A DNA stretch of 64,000 nt, taken from the NCBI GenBank assembly GCA_964035575.1, contig OZ037862.1:1054001-1118000 (forward strand), read 5' to 3'. Origin of the DNA: Rhynchopus sp. YZ270_cl-10. Its lineage: Eukaryota > Euglenozoa > Diplonemea > Diplonemida > Diplonemidae. This document shows, one piece after another, positions 42,236 to 53,936 of this stretch; the stretch's first letter is position 1; each line of letters opens with the position of its first letter. A model generated the notes under the pieces. It was given only the letters and a program-made list of their open reading frames with translations. It was not told where the DNA came from and searched no databases. The position numbers were made by a program, and so were the translations under genes.

Positions 42236-43303
42236 TGATGACTTGCCCACGATTTCGCTATCGTAGGATAATGGACTGTATTCAAAATGAGTTCATTCCC
42301 CCCCAGGCAATTTCCCCTCCCTCAACCTCCAAATATACTAGTGTTTTACGACTAGTTTAGCACCAGTCGTTAAGACTAGTAGTTCCACTAGTAGCCCCCC
42401 CCTCCTGATTTCCGCCGTGCCGTGGATATTCCATCTTTGCTGTTCAGTCTGTTCTTTTGATTCCAAGAAATATGGGATTTTTTTTGGCTTCTGCTTCACA
42501 CAGTTGCAGGGGCCACTTGTATGGGGGTAATTACTGTCTCAAGAAAACTGCCCGTTGGGAATGTGATGCCTTTTCCAGCGATTTTTTTTTGTCGCCTTGT
42601 CGGGCGATGTCTTGTAGGCGATACATTACCAGTTGCAGGATATGGGGTATTTCATTAACCCCGTTTCTCAATTATTTGCATTGTGTGTCGGTTGGTCTAA
42701 CCCACTTTTTATTCTTCCCCCTTGAAAGATGGTACCTACCCCCCCCTTTTTTTTTCGAGTTTTCTTTTCAGGTGACTAAGCGAGTCTTGTTTCATCTATT
42801 CATATTTTCTCTCTTTTCTCTCTCTTTTTTGTTCTGTCGTGTGACCCCCCCCGCCTCGTAGTTATTCGAGAAAAAATGGGGGTTTTTCCCCCTTCCAGAT
42901 TGCCCCTTCCCCTGTACAACAATTTTCATGCCAATATTTTTGTTCCCTTCTTTCTTACTGACCAGTAAGTGAACCTTAGATGTGAAGAGGCTGCCTGTCT
43001 ATTGATTTGTGGTAAAAAGATGTTGTGTGCACACGAGGGCATTTTCATCTTACAAAAGTTTTCTTTGGAAGTGTCGGTGCTCTGCGTCCCAGACGATGTT
43101 TGCGCTGTCAACCCCACTTTCTTTTGCTGGCTTGCGATACGCAAACCCAAGAAACATCACAAGCAGAATGGTTAGAGCAGACGTCTTAAAAAGTGAAGGT
43201 GACAAATTGCTTTTTTTTTTTCCATTCGCTCCCGGCAACAGGAGCATGAACCTCGATAACACTTTGCGGAAAAGATGTGCCTGTATGTCCCCAGGTTCTT
43301 CTA

Positions 43304-43613
43304 CACGGCGACCTTGTACACCATGATGACATGATCATAATATGTTAAAATGACATGATAAACATGTCACTGACATGCTATATCACATGACACGTGACAT
43401 CGACATGCTTGTTATGAATTATGAAAATTTTGGTGGAATTTGACATTTTCCTTAGCAAACTCGCAAAAGCATGTCACATGGCACATGGCATATCATATAA
43501 CATCATGTTCCATGACGTGACAAGCATGCTTATTATGTCATTTTTCATGTCATGGTATACCATGATATGCACCATGTTATGTATCATGTCATGTCACCTA
43601 CAAGGTCGCCGTG
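43304..43613. mobile_element. CATG-rich inverted-repeat element, 310 bp
   Basis: Ends are perfect 15-bp inverted repeats CACGGCGACCTTGTA / TACAAGGTCGCCGTG. The interior is packed with the words GACATG, CATGTCA and CATGATA on both strands, giving many overlapping small palindromes. No reading frame of interest. It is composed quite unlike its surroundings. Confidence 0.75.
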
Positions 43614-44010
43614 TGGTGTGTGCTCCCTCCCTCCCTCTCCCTCCCTTCCACAATATCGGCGGTCCCCCTCATATCGCAGACGCCCACACCTGGGCTTCGT
43701 GGGGCCTGTTTCATTCTTTCAGGAGAGCTCTGTGATTGGATGTGTGCGCACCATGCATCTTCCGAGATATTTCTTTGACGTCACAACGTGATCTAAAGAA
43801 CACTTTACCCCCCCATTTGAATATGTTTTGTCAGAACCGAACAAAAAGAAGGGGGGTTTGGGGGTACGTCGAAGGAAATACTTAAGGAAATAGTGTTACA
43901 AACACAAACCTATTTTTGTTCGCCTAATAGTACCCGGTCCAATAAGGCGAACCAACCAGAATAAATCGGGATTTTCTGGGGGTGAAAGAAACACCCTCCT
44001 ATATTTTTTT

Positions 44011-46221
44011 TGAGAAAAGTTCGATTTCGGCCTCGAAAAATACCGTGACACCGATTTGTCACGGTACTTTGTCACGGAATTTTTTTGAAAGATTCGATTT
44101 CGTGACAAAAAAAAATCGATTTCGTGACAAACCAATTTTTTCATTGACACACAAAATTCAATTTCGTGACAAACCGATTTTTTCATTGACAAAAAAAATT
44201 CGATTTCGTGACAAATCCAAAAATTCAGTGACAAAAAAATGTCAATGAAAAAATGGATTTTGTCAAGGAAACCGAACTTTTTGTCAAGGAAAAAGTCGTG
44301 ACAGAAATGGATTTTGTCAAGGAAACCAAACTTTTTGTCACGGAAAAAGTCGTGACAGGGCACTGGGTACTGGGTACACTGGATACAAGGATAAAAGTCG
44401 TGAAAGAGCAACCACAGCTCCACATGACAAACACAAAAGTGTCCAGTCACGTGGGGCATGCATGCACTGAGGAGATAATGATCCAACAATTTACAAGAAA
44501 GATTACTTAACCTACTGCTGGAAATTGCCAGGTCGTAGTAACACACAAAGTGTGCCTCCGTTCGGGAAGACCGGATATTCTAGAGACCAAAAAGGCCTCA
44601 AGAATATCTTCCGGTAGTCAAGGTATAACCGAATGAACGGCCCAAGACCCCCGTGGAGAAGTTAAATGTGTAATGCTATCAGGTAGAAACTGCGACCACT
44701 GTCTTACCCTCCTCAATGCATGGTGGAAGATGTCTTTACAACAAATATCCTGTACCCAGGTACCAGGTTCCCAGACCCACGCAGTACCACGTCGCAGTAC
44801 TACGCAAAATTTACCACCAGACCCTGTCTTTGCACCTTAAGTACAACGCCGCAGACAGGCCAAACATGCGTTGGACTCAGAGGAATGCCTGCTGTGCAGT
44901 GTATCAAACATGAGAACCAACTCCCAGCAACAAGGGGCGCCTTTTGGCAGGCGTTGTTGAGGGTGTTTGGGGTGCAAAGTTTTCCACAATTTTGATGCGC
45001 GGGTACAGAAGTGTTATCTTGTTCTTTCATCTCTAGGAATGTAAATGTCAATCGCGTTTAACTACCACTAGGGCTTGTTCAGTGAACCCACGAGGGGTCG
45101 AAGGGGGTTGGTTATCCCATATCTATCAAAGGTTGTGTCGACCAGGCGAATCCACTATGTTACGCTGTATGATGATAAATCCGAAGAAATAACAGTGCAT
45201 AGCAACTGCAGGAAGTTTGTTAAAAAGAGTGCCTCACGCTACACAACCACCACCCGCGATTGACTTAGATGTTATAACAAAGAGAATTCAGAACAAAACA
45301 ACACCCTGCCCCATACACACTAAATTGTCATGCTTCGAGAGCATACCTGGGCCAAAATTACTATGACGAAAAGGCAACAAGACCACCCACAAGGAGTGTG
45401 AATTGTGCACTGGTTTTCTGGGGGGAACAAACAATATTTTCTTGTGTCTAGTCCTCCGGAAGCAGAGGACAGACTTTCCGGAAGGTTTCCAAAGTCGAAT
45501 TTCTTGCACTAGCTATGCTCCCTGGTTAATGGCTATAGCAGTGACTGACAAAGTGTTCCCACCCCCCTTTCCACCACCATAATAACCGAACTCTGCTTAT
45601 CAAACCACAATCTGAATCTGCTTCCGTCGCATGCGCTGGTGGATTCGATCTGTTTTGGTGTGTGTAATGGGTGAGGGTTGGGGTATTAGGTATAGAAACT
45701 TGCGCACCCATTAATTTTTTACCGAATGAAAATGAAATCTGCAATGAGTCTGCTGCATATCATTTAGTGGGGATGGCCTCTGGCCAGAGGCGTGCAAGCC
45801 TGACCGTGTTCGCGATATACTAAGTCTTGCATAATCATAAAGTTATCATACCTTGTGTCTTCAGTCTCTGCCCTTCGGTTTCTAGACAGCTCAAGAATGG
45901 CCTCTTTTGTGTTTGTCAAGTGGCTGTCTGGTCACTTTTCAGTGACTGGCGGGGACTTTTTCCTTGACAAAATCCATTTTTTTCAATGACATTTTTTTGT
46001 CAATGAAAAAATGAATTTGTCACGAAATCGAATTTTTTTTTGTCAATGAAAAAAGTCATTTGTCACTAAATTGAATTTTGTGTGTCAATGAAAAAATCGG
46101 CTTGTCACGAAATCGATTTTTTTTTGTCACGAAATCGAATCTTTCAAAAAAATTCCGTGACAAAGTACCGTGACAAATCGGTGTCACGGGTATTTTCGAG
46201 GCCGAAATCGAACTTTTCTCA
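44011..46221. mobile_element. 2.2-kb DNA-transposon-like element with ~270-bp terminal inverted repeats
   Basis: The left arm (about 44011-44310) and right arm (about 45952-46221) are long inverted repeats starting TGAGAAAAGTTCGATTTCGG. Each arm holds internal repeats of TTCGTGACAAA and CATTGACA, as subterminal transposase-binding repeats do in foldback or Mutator-like elements. Both ends abut T-runs, so any target duplication would be hidden in poly-T. The interior (44311-45951) has a different base composition. Its most protein-like reading is a 62-codon frame at 45075-45263 (GLVIPYLSKVV, EEITVHSNCRKFVKK), which I cannot assign. No full transposase is seen, so the element is probably non-autonomous or decayed. 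Confidence 0.8.
44534..44640. repeat. Inverted repeat inside the 2.2-kb element
   Basis: ACCGGATATTCT and AGAATATCTTCCGGT pair around a ~20-nt loop, and CCGTTCGG/CCGAATGAACGG extend the fold outward. Confidence 0.6.
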
Positions 46222-46378
46222 TTTTTTTTTGTGCGTGTAGCAGAGATGTTCGTCTTTTCAACCTTTTAGATATGTGTACGCGGAACACATTTATCTTTCA
46301 AAATTTTTCTTTGAAAGCGGCAAAGGCAGATCAAGAGGCTTGAATGCTTCACCAAAACCTTCCTCTTTTTTTCTTATT

Positions 46379-46910
46379 CCTACAAGCGTAGCTTAAGGGA
46401 GAAATAGTTTCCTCAGATACGGTCGCCAATCACCCCCCTCCAACAGGGTAATTGAGCAATCAACGAAAAAAACCTTTTTTTCCTTTTACTTACCTTATCA
46501 GAGTTACTATTTTCATTTCTTTTGGGAACCTTTTTTGATCCCAAAAACCTATCCACACTCTTAGGAATGAGGTGTACCTATTTCAGGGTCATACCATTTT
46601 GTCTATGAACCTGTTTTTTTGGCGAAACTACAACATTTTTTCTCTCTCTTTTTCCTTCCCCGAGAAAGGTCAAAAAACCAATTCAATAAGTCAACCCACC
46701 CTCCCTACAACCTTCATTTTTAGTTCAGGTTGGGTACACATAGACCGATGCTGATCCATTTTTTTTTTTTAAATACCTACAAGCGTAGCTTAAAGGAGAA
46801 ATAGTTCCTCAGATACGGTCGCCAATCACCCCCCTCCAACAGGGTAATTGTGCAATCAACGAAAAAACCTTTTTTTTCCCCTTTTACTTACCTATCAGAG
46901 TTACTATTTT
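46379..46910 (+). repeat. Direct repeat pair of ~135 bp, 397 bp apart
   Basis: Copies at 46379-46513 and 46776-46910 begin CCTACAAGCGTAGCTTAA, share CAGATACGGTCGCCAATCAC and end TCAGAGTTACTATTTT. Differences are single bases and homopolymer lengths. Confidence 0.9.
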
Positions 46911-47501
46911 TTTTTGCCTCTTTTTCTCGCCATCCAGATTCTTTTTTCAGATGTATTGTTCACGATAGGTATTCATCTTACAAGTTTTCTTCCCTTTTGT
47001 TTGGATACAAAGTCCTTTAGAGTGTACGAAAGGGAAAAAAAAATCCCCTCAGAACACTCCATTCTTCGATGTGTGTACATGAGAGGCACATTCGTTTTCC
47101 AAAGGTTTTTTTTTATTTTCTTTTCTTCCCATTTCCTCCCAACCCCCTATGCGAATCATCTGTTATTCAGCCTCTTTCGATTTGAACCTATTCAAAAAGT
47201 CTTTTTTTTTTAAACACATTTTGTGCAAAAAGGGTAGCGGCTCTCAGTAGGGTAAAACCAAAAAAAATGTCGACAGTCGAAAACCCAGTGTACGTCTTCT
47301 CAAATGGTGGGCGTGCTTGAGTGGGCTTCAGAGCGGCTAGACCCGTGTCTCCAAAGCCTCGCTCTCTCTTCAAGCCACTTTTTTTTTCGCAGTCGGGCAC
47401 ATCGAATTGCCGTTCTGTAAAAGCACCCCTAGTCTGGACACCTTGTAGCAATGTGCGTTGGAAGTTTCTATTATGTCAGATGGAAACCACGAAAGGGCAT
47501 G

Positions 47502-47770
47502 GTTGGGGCACCCACGGTACAGCCGGTCATACCAAAGGTACACTGTCATGAGCGGGCTGTCCGTCAGCTTTGTTATTTTCCTCAGAGAGCGTTTCGGGGT
47601 TCATCTTTTATGATTGCCGACCTATTGTTTTTTTTAAAAATGGATGTATGGACTGCATTGGGGCCCACCCACGGTACAGCCGGTCATACCAAAGGTACAC
47701 TGTCATGAGCAGGCTGTGGTCCGTCAGCTTTGTTATTTTCCTCAGAGAGCGTATCGGGGTTCATCTTTTA
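47502..47770 (+). repeat. Direct repeat pair, 'CACGGTACAGCCGGTCATAC' family
   Basis: Copies at 47502-47610 and 47658-47770 share CCCACGGTACAGCCGGTCAT through TCGGGGTTCATCTTTTAT, 157 bp apart. Relatives occur at 31399-31465 and within an intron at about 52895-52955. Confidence 0.9.
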
Positions 47771-49460
47771 TTTTTTTTTTTTTACTCTTGAAAGAGCTTA
47801 TATTTTCTATTTTTGAATGCTGTTCCGATGAGAAGGTGACGAACATGATAAAAGGACTGTTCATCTTACATTTTCTTTTGATAGGGCAATCAAAAAACCT
47901 TTTTTACCTATCAGAGTTACTATTTTTTAGGTGTCAGCGTCAGGGATTTTTTTTTACACTTTCAACACTACCTTTACTTTAGGTCATCTCGCCTTGCCAT
48001 TGCAAAGGGCAGAGGTGATGCGTGTCAAACCTCTCATTAAGCACAAACCCTTCTTTCACAAAAAAAATGTTTGCCTCTTCCCGAGAACATCATTTCAGAG
48101 CAGGGCGGTGGAAGGCTGTATCTGTTTTTTTTTTTTTCTCTTTTTTTTCTTTTTCTTTTTTCCGGTTCTGGAGGGGGGGAAATATATTTCAAAGGTGACC
48201 AGGCGCGAAAGGCTTGGGTTACAAATTTTACAAGAATTGTGATGTTTTGAATGTTTTGAACAATCTTCTACTATAGATGAACACTGTGGCCAGGGGTGTG
48301 TGTGTGTGTGTGGATAGGTTCTCTGGGTATGGTATATTAGGGGATAAAATATGCTCCCCAAATATGGCATTCCAAAGGGATGCCAGGTACCCCACATCTC
48401 AGGACACGGTGAAGGGAAAAAAAAAGAAAATGTGAAACGGCGGGATCGTTCCTTGTCTCCGTTTGTTCTTTTCTATTGTGGGATAGTGTGGGCGATTTGA
48501 GGTCTGTACAATAAAAAACTGAGCTGTGGTGTTGTATTTTATAATTTTTTTTTCAGTGCCCTGCGTCCGCCGATGAACGGTGAGGTGTTTGCACCTTTTC
48601 AACTTCTCTTTTTTTTTTTTACAGCTCTTGCTGTCTCCCTTTCACCCCCTTTCCCAGTCCTCATATATTTCAAGGACGGCCCGGATTCCGAGGTTGTTCT
48701 GAGCGATCCAGAGGGAATACTGGAGCTTGCACAACGAAGTGGCACAGCTGCCACCATCCCGACAAAAAAAAAAGATGTTTCAAAAAAAAGAAAAAGAAAA
48801 AGAAAAAGAATGAAAAGAAAATTTACTAAGAAAATCCAAAATCACACCCTACACTGATGATATAGGTGCTTATTTTTTGCGCTAGGTGGGAAAATCACAT
48901 CCTACAGTATTTTGACCATTTGATCAAACCATTTTTTTTAAAGCAAATACTCTCCACCTGCAAGAGGTTGCAGTAAAAAAAACAGTATGGGCATAGGTGG
49001 CTTGAATGAGGCACCAGATTTATTGTAGCTGACAGTGTTATGAAGACTCATCGAGTGGGATTTGTGTTTGTCGACTTTTTCCACAAAAAAAGGGACGTTG
49101 TCGCAACCCACTGATAGACGACTGTTCATTAAAAACAGCGACAATCAAAAAAAACAGAAAATATAAAAACAAAAAAAATGGGGGTATTGGAGTGTACCAT
49201 TGGTAAACAATGATGATGCAAAGGCGAGTGACGACACCTCCCCTTTTGCCAGTCGTGTACGTTTAGGAAGGCAACTTCCTCTTTAGCCCCGCCGACTCCA
49301 TTTTCTTGGAGCTTTCCAGGATCGTACATGCTCCGTTCCCTAAAAAGGAATGGCGAAAAAGGTTTTCGCACAAAAAAAAAAAGAGTGACTTTAGGGACAG
49401 TGGAGCTTGCATATGTGGTAACTACACTATTCCAACAATTTTTCAAAAAAAAAAAAAAAA

Positions 49461-49896
49461 CAAGTAATTGCTATCGGAAAAAAAACGGGGTGTGATGTGG
49501 AACTCCATCCTGTAGAAATAATCTACAACACGCCCAGCATTCTGCTCTTCTGCAGGTATGCTAACGCTCTTCGTAAGCTGCCAGACCCACTGGGACGCCA
49601 GCATCTGAAACGTTAAAGAAGGGGGGCTGTCCTCTTCGTCCAGCACCATCTGCTCGATAGCGTTGTTTGACGTCAGCTCGGCAGGCTCGGCGTGTTCCAG
49701 CTCGTTTTGTCCACAGGCTCCCCACATTGTCGTCGTCGTTGGAGCAGTGCGGAGGGAACACAGAATGCACAGACTACAACACATCGATCACACCAGGCAC
49801 ATCAGCACCTCCAGCAAATCGCCAGGATACTACGGTGGTTTCGAAAATCGCGCGGAGTTTTCCACATCACACCCGTTTTTCCTTAGCAATTACTTG
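49461..49896. mobile_element. 436-bp TIR element containing a coding-like segment
   Basis: Arms of about 36-40 bp beginning CAAGTAATTGCTA and including CGGG(G)TGTGATGTGGA are inverted at the two ends, with small differences in A-run length. It lies directly after the poly-A of a 75-bp family copy. No target-site duplication is clear. The interior has balanced composition, unlike the T-rich surroundings. Confidence 0.7.
49500..49727 (-). pseudogene. Minus-strand coding-like fragment inside the TIR element
   Basis: Reading from about 49727 down gives MWGACGQNELEHAEPAELTS, then NNAIEQMVLDEEDSPPSLTF and QMLASQWVWQLTKSVSIPAE, running on into the left arm. Residue make-up is like a real acidic protein, not like translated T-tracts. 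I do not recognise the family. It could be a captured host-gene piece (a Pack-type cargo), a small gene, or chance. Confidence 0.35.
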
Positions 49897-51407
49897 TCCT
49901 TGTTGTTACTGTTGTTTTCAACCACCTTCCCTCAACCCTTGTAGGGATCAGTTGTAATTTTTTTCGCGAAAACATGAAATTATACATTTCAAGAGAACAA
50001 ATTAAAAAGGGTCCTTATTTGCATTTTTGGACTCCGCCCGTGCAGTGGTGGGGTCAATCTCGAAAATTGGACAATTTTTTGACCACTTAATTTTTGAGAA
50101 ATATGAGCCGGTTGCTTATACGTGGGGCCCATTTTCGGCTAAAATTTTCCTCAAAATCTGGTTTTGTAAAATTGACCCTTTACTCCCCCCCCACATCGAT
50201 TTCAATACTATACCTTACTTCACCTACGGTTACCCTTACAGGGGGGGTGAAGGAAGGTAGGTTGAAAAGGGTCCTTATTTGCATTTTTGGACTCCGCCCG
50301 TGCAGTGGTGGGGTCAATCTCGAAAATTGGACAATTTTTTGACCACTTAATTTTTGAGAAATATGAGCCCGGTTGCTTATACGTGGGGCCCATTTTCGGC
50401 TAAAATTTTCCTCAAAATCTGGTTTTGTAAAATTGACCCTTTACTCCCCCCCCACATCGATTTCAATACTATACCTTACTTCACCTACGGTTACCCTTAC
50501 AGGGGGGGGTGAAGGAAGGTAGGTTGAAAAAGCAAAAGTACCAACACCCAGTTGGCCTCTCATTATATCTTACTTTTTTTGTGGATCGATCGGCACTAAT
50601 ATGCCGATCCCATCCTATTTTGTGCACAGCAGTGCACATCGATGCATATTTGTCTTCAAAACATCGGGGATTTTTTCCCCTCTTTTTTGGGGGTCTTTTT
50701 TTTGCAGTTATTTGTTCTGCTATTTTATAACTCTTTTTTTTGGTGTGCTGCCACATCTTTGCGATTCAACAATAGCTGCAGTCCGACGATACAGACTCAG
50801 TGAGGGGGGAAGGGGAAGGAGAAGGACGATAGGAGAACGCCCAGTACCTATCTCTGCAGTCTAAGCAGTTGAAAAAAGAAAAATACAAACCCTTCCCTGA
50901 ATTTTTTTTGTCCATTATTTTTTTCTGCACCACACATCAACTTTCAACTTTTTTAGTTTTCCATTTTATTTGAACAGAAAAAGTAACGTCATATGGGGCA
51001 GGGTGGGTTTTGAAAGAACGAACACGCAATTTTATATGGAGGCCAAAACATAACAAAACAGACCCTCCCTCCTCCCCCTCTTTTCGCCTGCTTGCTACAG
51101 TCCTTGCTACAGGCGTTTTGCACATATCAACTTCACTTTTTATATATTAGGACAAATACTTTGTGGTGGGAAATGATTAAAACATCTGAGACTTGTAGTT
51201 TATTCCTTTCCCCTATTATTGTGCACTCACCTCATTTCTGTACTTCAGGCTAAGGGTTTTTTCCCCTTTTGACATCCTTTTCTGGACGTTTTGGGGGTAG
51301 AAAAAAAAACCCCCCCGCATGACGTGGGTAGCGTACCAACTAAACAAAAGATGAAAGGGGTTTTTATTATTTCTCTATGCACATCAGACATACACCTTAT
51401 CAAAAAA
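49897..51407. other. Intergenic before the Syo1-like gene
   Basis: Apart from the tandem duplication at 50005-50526, nothing identifiable. An intron-like module GCGTTTTGCACATATCAACT with a T-tract lies at 51113-51160, and TGTACTTCAG ends at 51249. Confidence 0.55.
50005..50526 (+). repeat. Tandem duplication of a 260-bp segment
   Basis: Copy 1 50005-50264 and copy 2 50265-50526 begin AAAAGGGTCCTTATTTGCAT and end TGAAGGAAGGTAGGTTG. They differ by a few homopolymer bases and one extra C. The AGGTTG at the end of copy 2 continues into unique sequence. Confidence 0.95.
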
Positions 51408-53936
51408 ATGCCAAAAGCTAAGAGAAAACAGAAGGCGGCAGAGGCCACTGCGGCTCCTGTAGGCAGCCTTGATGTGAGCGTCCCTGCAAGCTCCGTACCG
51501 GACTTTCAACAGAAGCGTACTGTACCGGCTGTGAAGAAGCTGGGAAGCCTTGAAAGAAACGAGAAGTGGCAGGGCTGCAACGACATTGCGGCCCTTGCGC
51601 TTGAGGACGGCGCCACCCCTACCCTCATTGCCAGCGGGGCCTGCGAGAAGCTGGCAGTTCTTCTCCACGACGACAGCCCCTCTGTGCGCCTCGCCTCCAC
51701 CCGCGCCCTTCTCAACCTTGTCCACACTGGGGGGGTCTCTGTTGCGGACCGCCTCTCCCATCAGGTCACCCCTGATACATTCAAATCGCTTCTTGTTGCC
51801 AGCCTGCAGGGTCTTAAGGAGGCATTGCAGAACCCTGCGCAAAAGGTAAAGGGTGATGTGGAAACGGCTAACGCAGAGGTGGGGAAGAATGAAACGGAGG
51901 TGAAGACAGCTGCGTTGATGGGGGAGTGTGCGGTGGATACGGTGCAGCTGATTGGGGCTGTGGGGTACAACGTGGAGGCGGTGGTGTTTGCTTTGGGTGC
52001 GGATGTAGGGGTGTTGGAGTCGCTGATCGACTGCACCCCAATGCACAATGTGCAGACAAAGCAAAGCAGTCTTTCAATCGCAGCGGCAGAGCTCCTCCTC
52101 ATCCTCTGTGATGAGCACGAAAAGGCACTCCACACCATCAGAAACGGGATCTCCGCGGCCCACCAGCAGGCGCTCCAGGCCATCGTCACCTCGGACGCCG
52201 TCTCCCCCGCGCATACCCTCATGAAGGTTGTCATGAGCGGTCTGTTCCTCCAGCTCTACCCGCACAGTGCAGGGCAGGTATGTATACTTCGTAGTGCATT
52301 TGTCACCCATAGGGTGAATACATGGGTGTACAGCTAACGTTCTTATGTTGAAAACGAAAAAGCGGTGTATATACAGTTGGACAAGAGACTTGGCGACCAA
52401 AAAATATTAGCGGATTTTGGGGGTTTTCTTGCAATTGGTGCCTTTTTTGGTCGCCAATATTGCTTGTCCTACTGTAGTGGATTCTCTAATACAAAAAACC
52501 AGTCTAAAAAGTAACCCCACCACCAACCGATAGGTGCTGCCGTTCATCTTTGGCATCATCCGTGACATCCACCCACACAACCTCTGCACCCGACTCATCG
52601 GTATCAAATCCTCCAACGACAAAGAGCGTGCCCTCAAAGTATGTTTCCCGTCAAAACACATTTTGCCTCCTTTTTCCGTTATTGCTCAGTTCTCATCATG
52701 CCCACCCGCCCACAGGGAGCCGCAACCCAGCAGCTGGTGTTCAACCTGAAGTCGCTCAAGACGGCACTCGAGCTGTGTGTCAACCTTGTGTGCAGCACAG
52801 AGGCTGCCAACGACGACGAGGAGGATGAGGTATGTTTCCACACCCCCATTACCCTCCCCTTTTCTTCTAGCAAAATTTTTGTCAACCTCGAAAATGGATG
52901 TTGGACTGCATGGTTGGGGGCCCACCCCACGGTCATACCAAATATACACTATTAGCAACTATTCCATTTTCAAACCAACCCTTTTTTTTTGCCTCCACAC
53001 AAAACACCCAAAAAAAATCCTCAGGAAAAATTTGCGAAGACGGATATTGGGCGGGTTTTGATTAGTGGAGGGATTGGACAGCTTGTTGGGCAGAAGGCGT
53101 CGGAATTGCTCGGCGCTTGCGAAAACCCCGCAACGGAGAAGACACTGCGCAGCCCTGAATACACCAAAGAGGAAGAGGTGCAGGAGCAGTACGCCGAGGC
53201 CGAAGCCGCCATGATCGTGCTTCTCATGAACCTGCAGATGGCGCTCCCCCTCGACGGCGTCGGCTCACCCCCAGCCATCTGGTCCGCCCTCAAAGCTATC
53301 TTCGCCCGCGACGCTGCCCTCATCCAATCCCTCTCCACACCATCCAACGACCCTGACTCCACCCCAAACCAGTCCTTCAGCAAAGATGCGACGGAGAAAA
53401 GCGCGTTAGGCAGGCTTGAAAATTTGTGTTGCTGTTTGTGGACCGTTTTGCGGAAGGGATGGGAGACTAATGTGGCGGATGGGTCTGAGGATTTGCAGTT
53501 TATTGTTCAGTTGGTGGAGTTTGCGAGGAAGCAAGGGAAGGCGAAAAATGCGGATTTTTCTGCAAACGCTTTGAGGCTGTTTGCGGAGGCGGTAGGGGGG
53601 GAAGGGAAGCAGGGTGGTGCGCAGTACCACGAAGCAGTGAAGCAGGTGGGGCAGCTCTGCATGGACAGCCTGCATGAGGCCTCCTTGTCGGTCAACGTCG
53701 AGGCGATGCATACCATCATCGACATCTTCAGCGACGACCAGCACGACGCCACCATGAAATCCTTAAACATGCTCAGACACCTTCTCCCCGTCGAAGCGAA
53801 GCTCGGGGAAAAAATTAATATTGTGCAGTCCACATCCGAAATTCCAATGGAGCTTGAACCCCGCCTGGACACAGTGATGTCAAATCTTCAACCATTCATT
53901 GAATATAAACAGCAGCGACTCGGAGTACGGTGCTGA
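51408..53936 (+). CDS. Syo1/HEATR3-like ARM-repeat protein, four exons
   Basis: Exons 51408-52277, 52534-52638, 52716-52829 and 53025-53936, all phase 0; introns of 256, 77 and 195 nt open GTATGT and end AG. The product is 666 aa, close to HEATR3/Syo1 length. The start MPKAKRKQKAAEA is a basic N-terminus as in Syo1. ARM/HEAT-like helices begin at about 45 (LGSLERNEKWQGCNDIAALA, SGACEKLAVLLHDDSPSVRL, ASTRALLNLV), the usual first repeats of this family. An acidic stretch NDDEEDE ends exon 3, in the place where Syo1 carries its acidic loop. Known role of the family: co-import of ribosomal proteins uL18/uL5 and 5S RNP assembly. The name rests on layout and N-terminal similarity, so it is probable, not proven. 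Intron 3 carries a dispersed repeat. Confidence 0.72.
52895..52955 (+). repeat. Dispersed repeat copy inside intron 3 of the Syo1-like gene
   Basis: TGGATGTTGGACTGCATGGT, CCACGGTCATACCAAATATA and CACTATTAG match, with decay, the 47641-47705 copy, including the lead-in TGGATG-TGGACTGCAT. Confidence 0.65.

Larger units (their letters stand above)
41422..43303. other. Intergenic, rich in dispersed repeats
   Basis: No gene. Includes a AATAAA at 41764, an intron-like repeat at 41961-42020, the 75-bp family at 42160-42235, a cluster of ACTAGT palindromes around 42340-42392, and a TTTTCAG|GTGACTAAGC module at 42765-42785. Confidence 0.55.
46222..49460. other. Intergenic with direct repeats, no gene seen
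   Basis: T-rich. Includes two direct-repeat pairs listed separately, GT microsatellite 48296-48313, a third partial copy of the 46379 repeat at about 47885-47935, and intron-like repeat modules at 48193-48235 and 48552-48623 (ending TTTTACAG). Confidence 0.55.

Noticed and set aside
45075-45263. Short frame in the 2.2-kb TIR element as a complete transposase
   Set aside because: Only 62 codons with no recognisable catalytic motif; kept only as a possible cargo remnant.
46379-46910. Direct repeats as a CRISPR array or as LTRs
   Set aside because: Only two copies of 135 bp with T-rich DNA between them, in a eukaryotic context, and no element genes.
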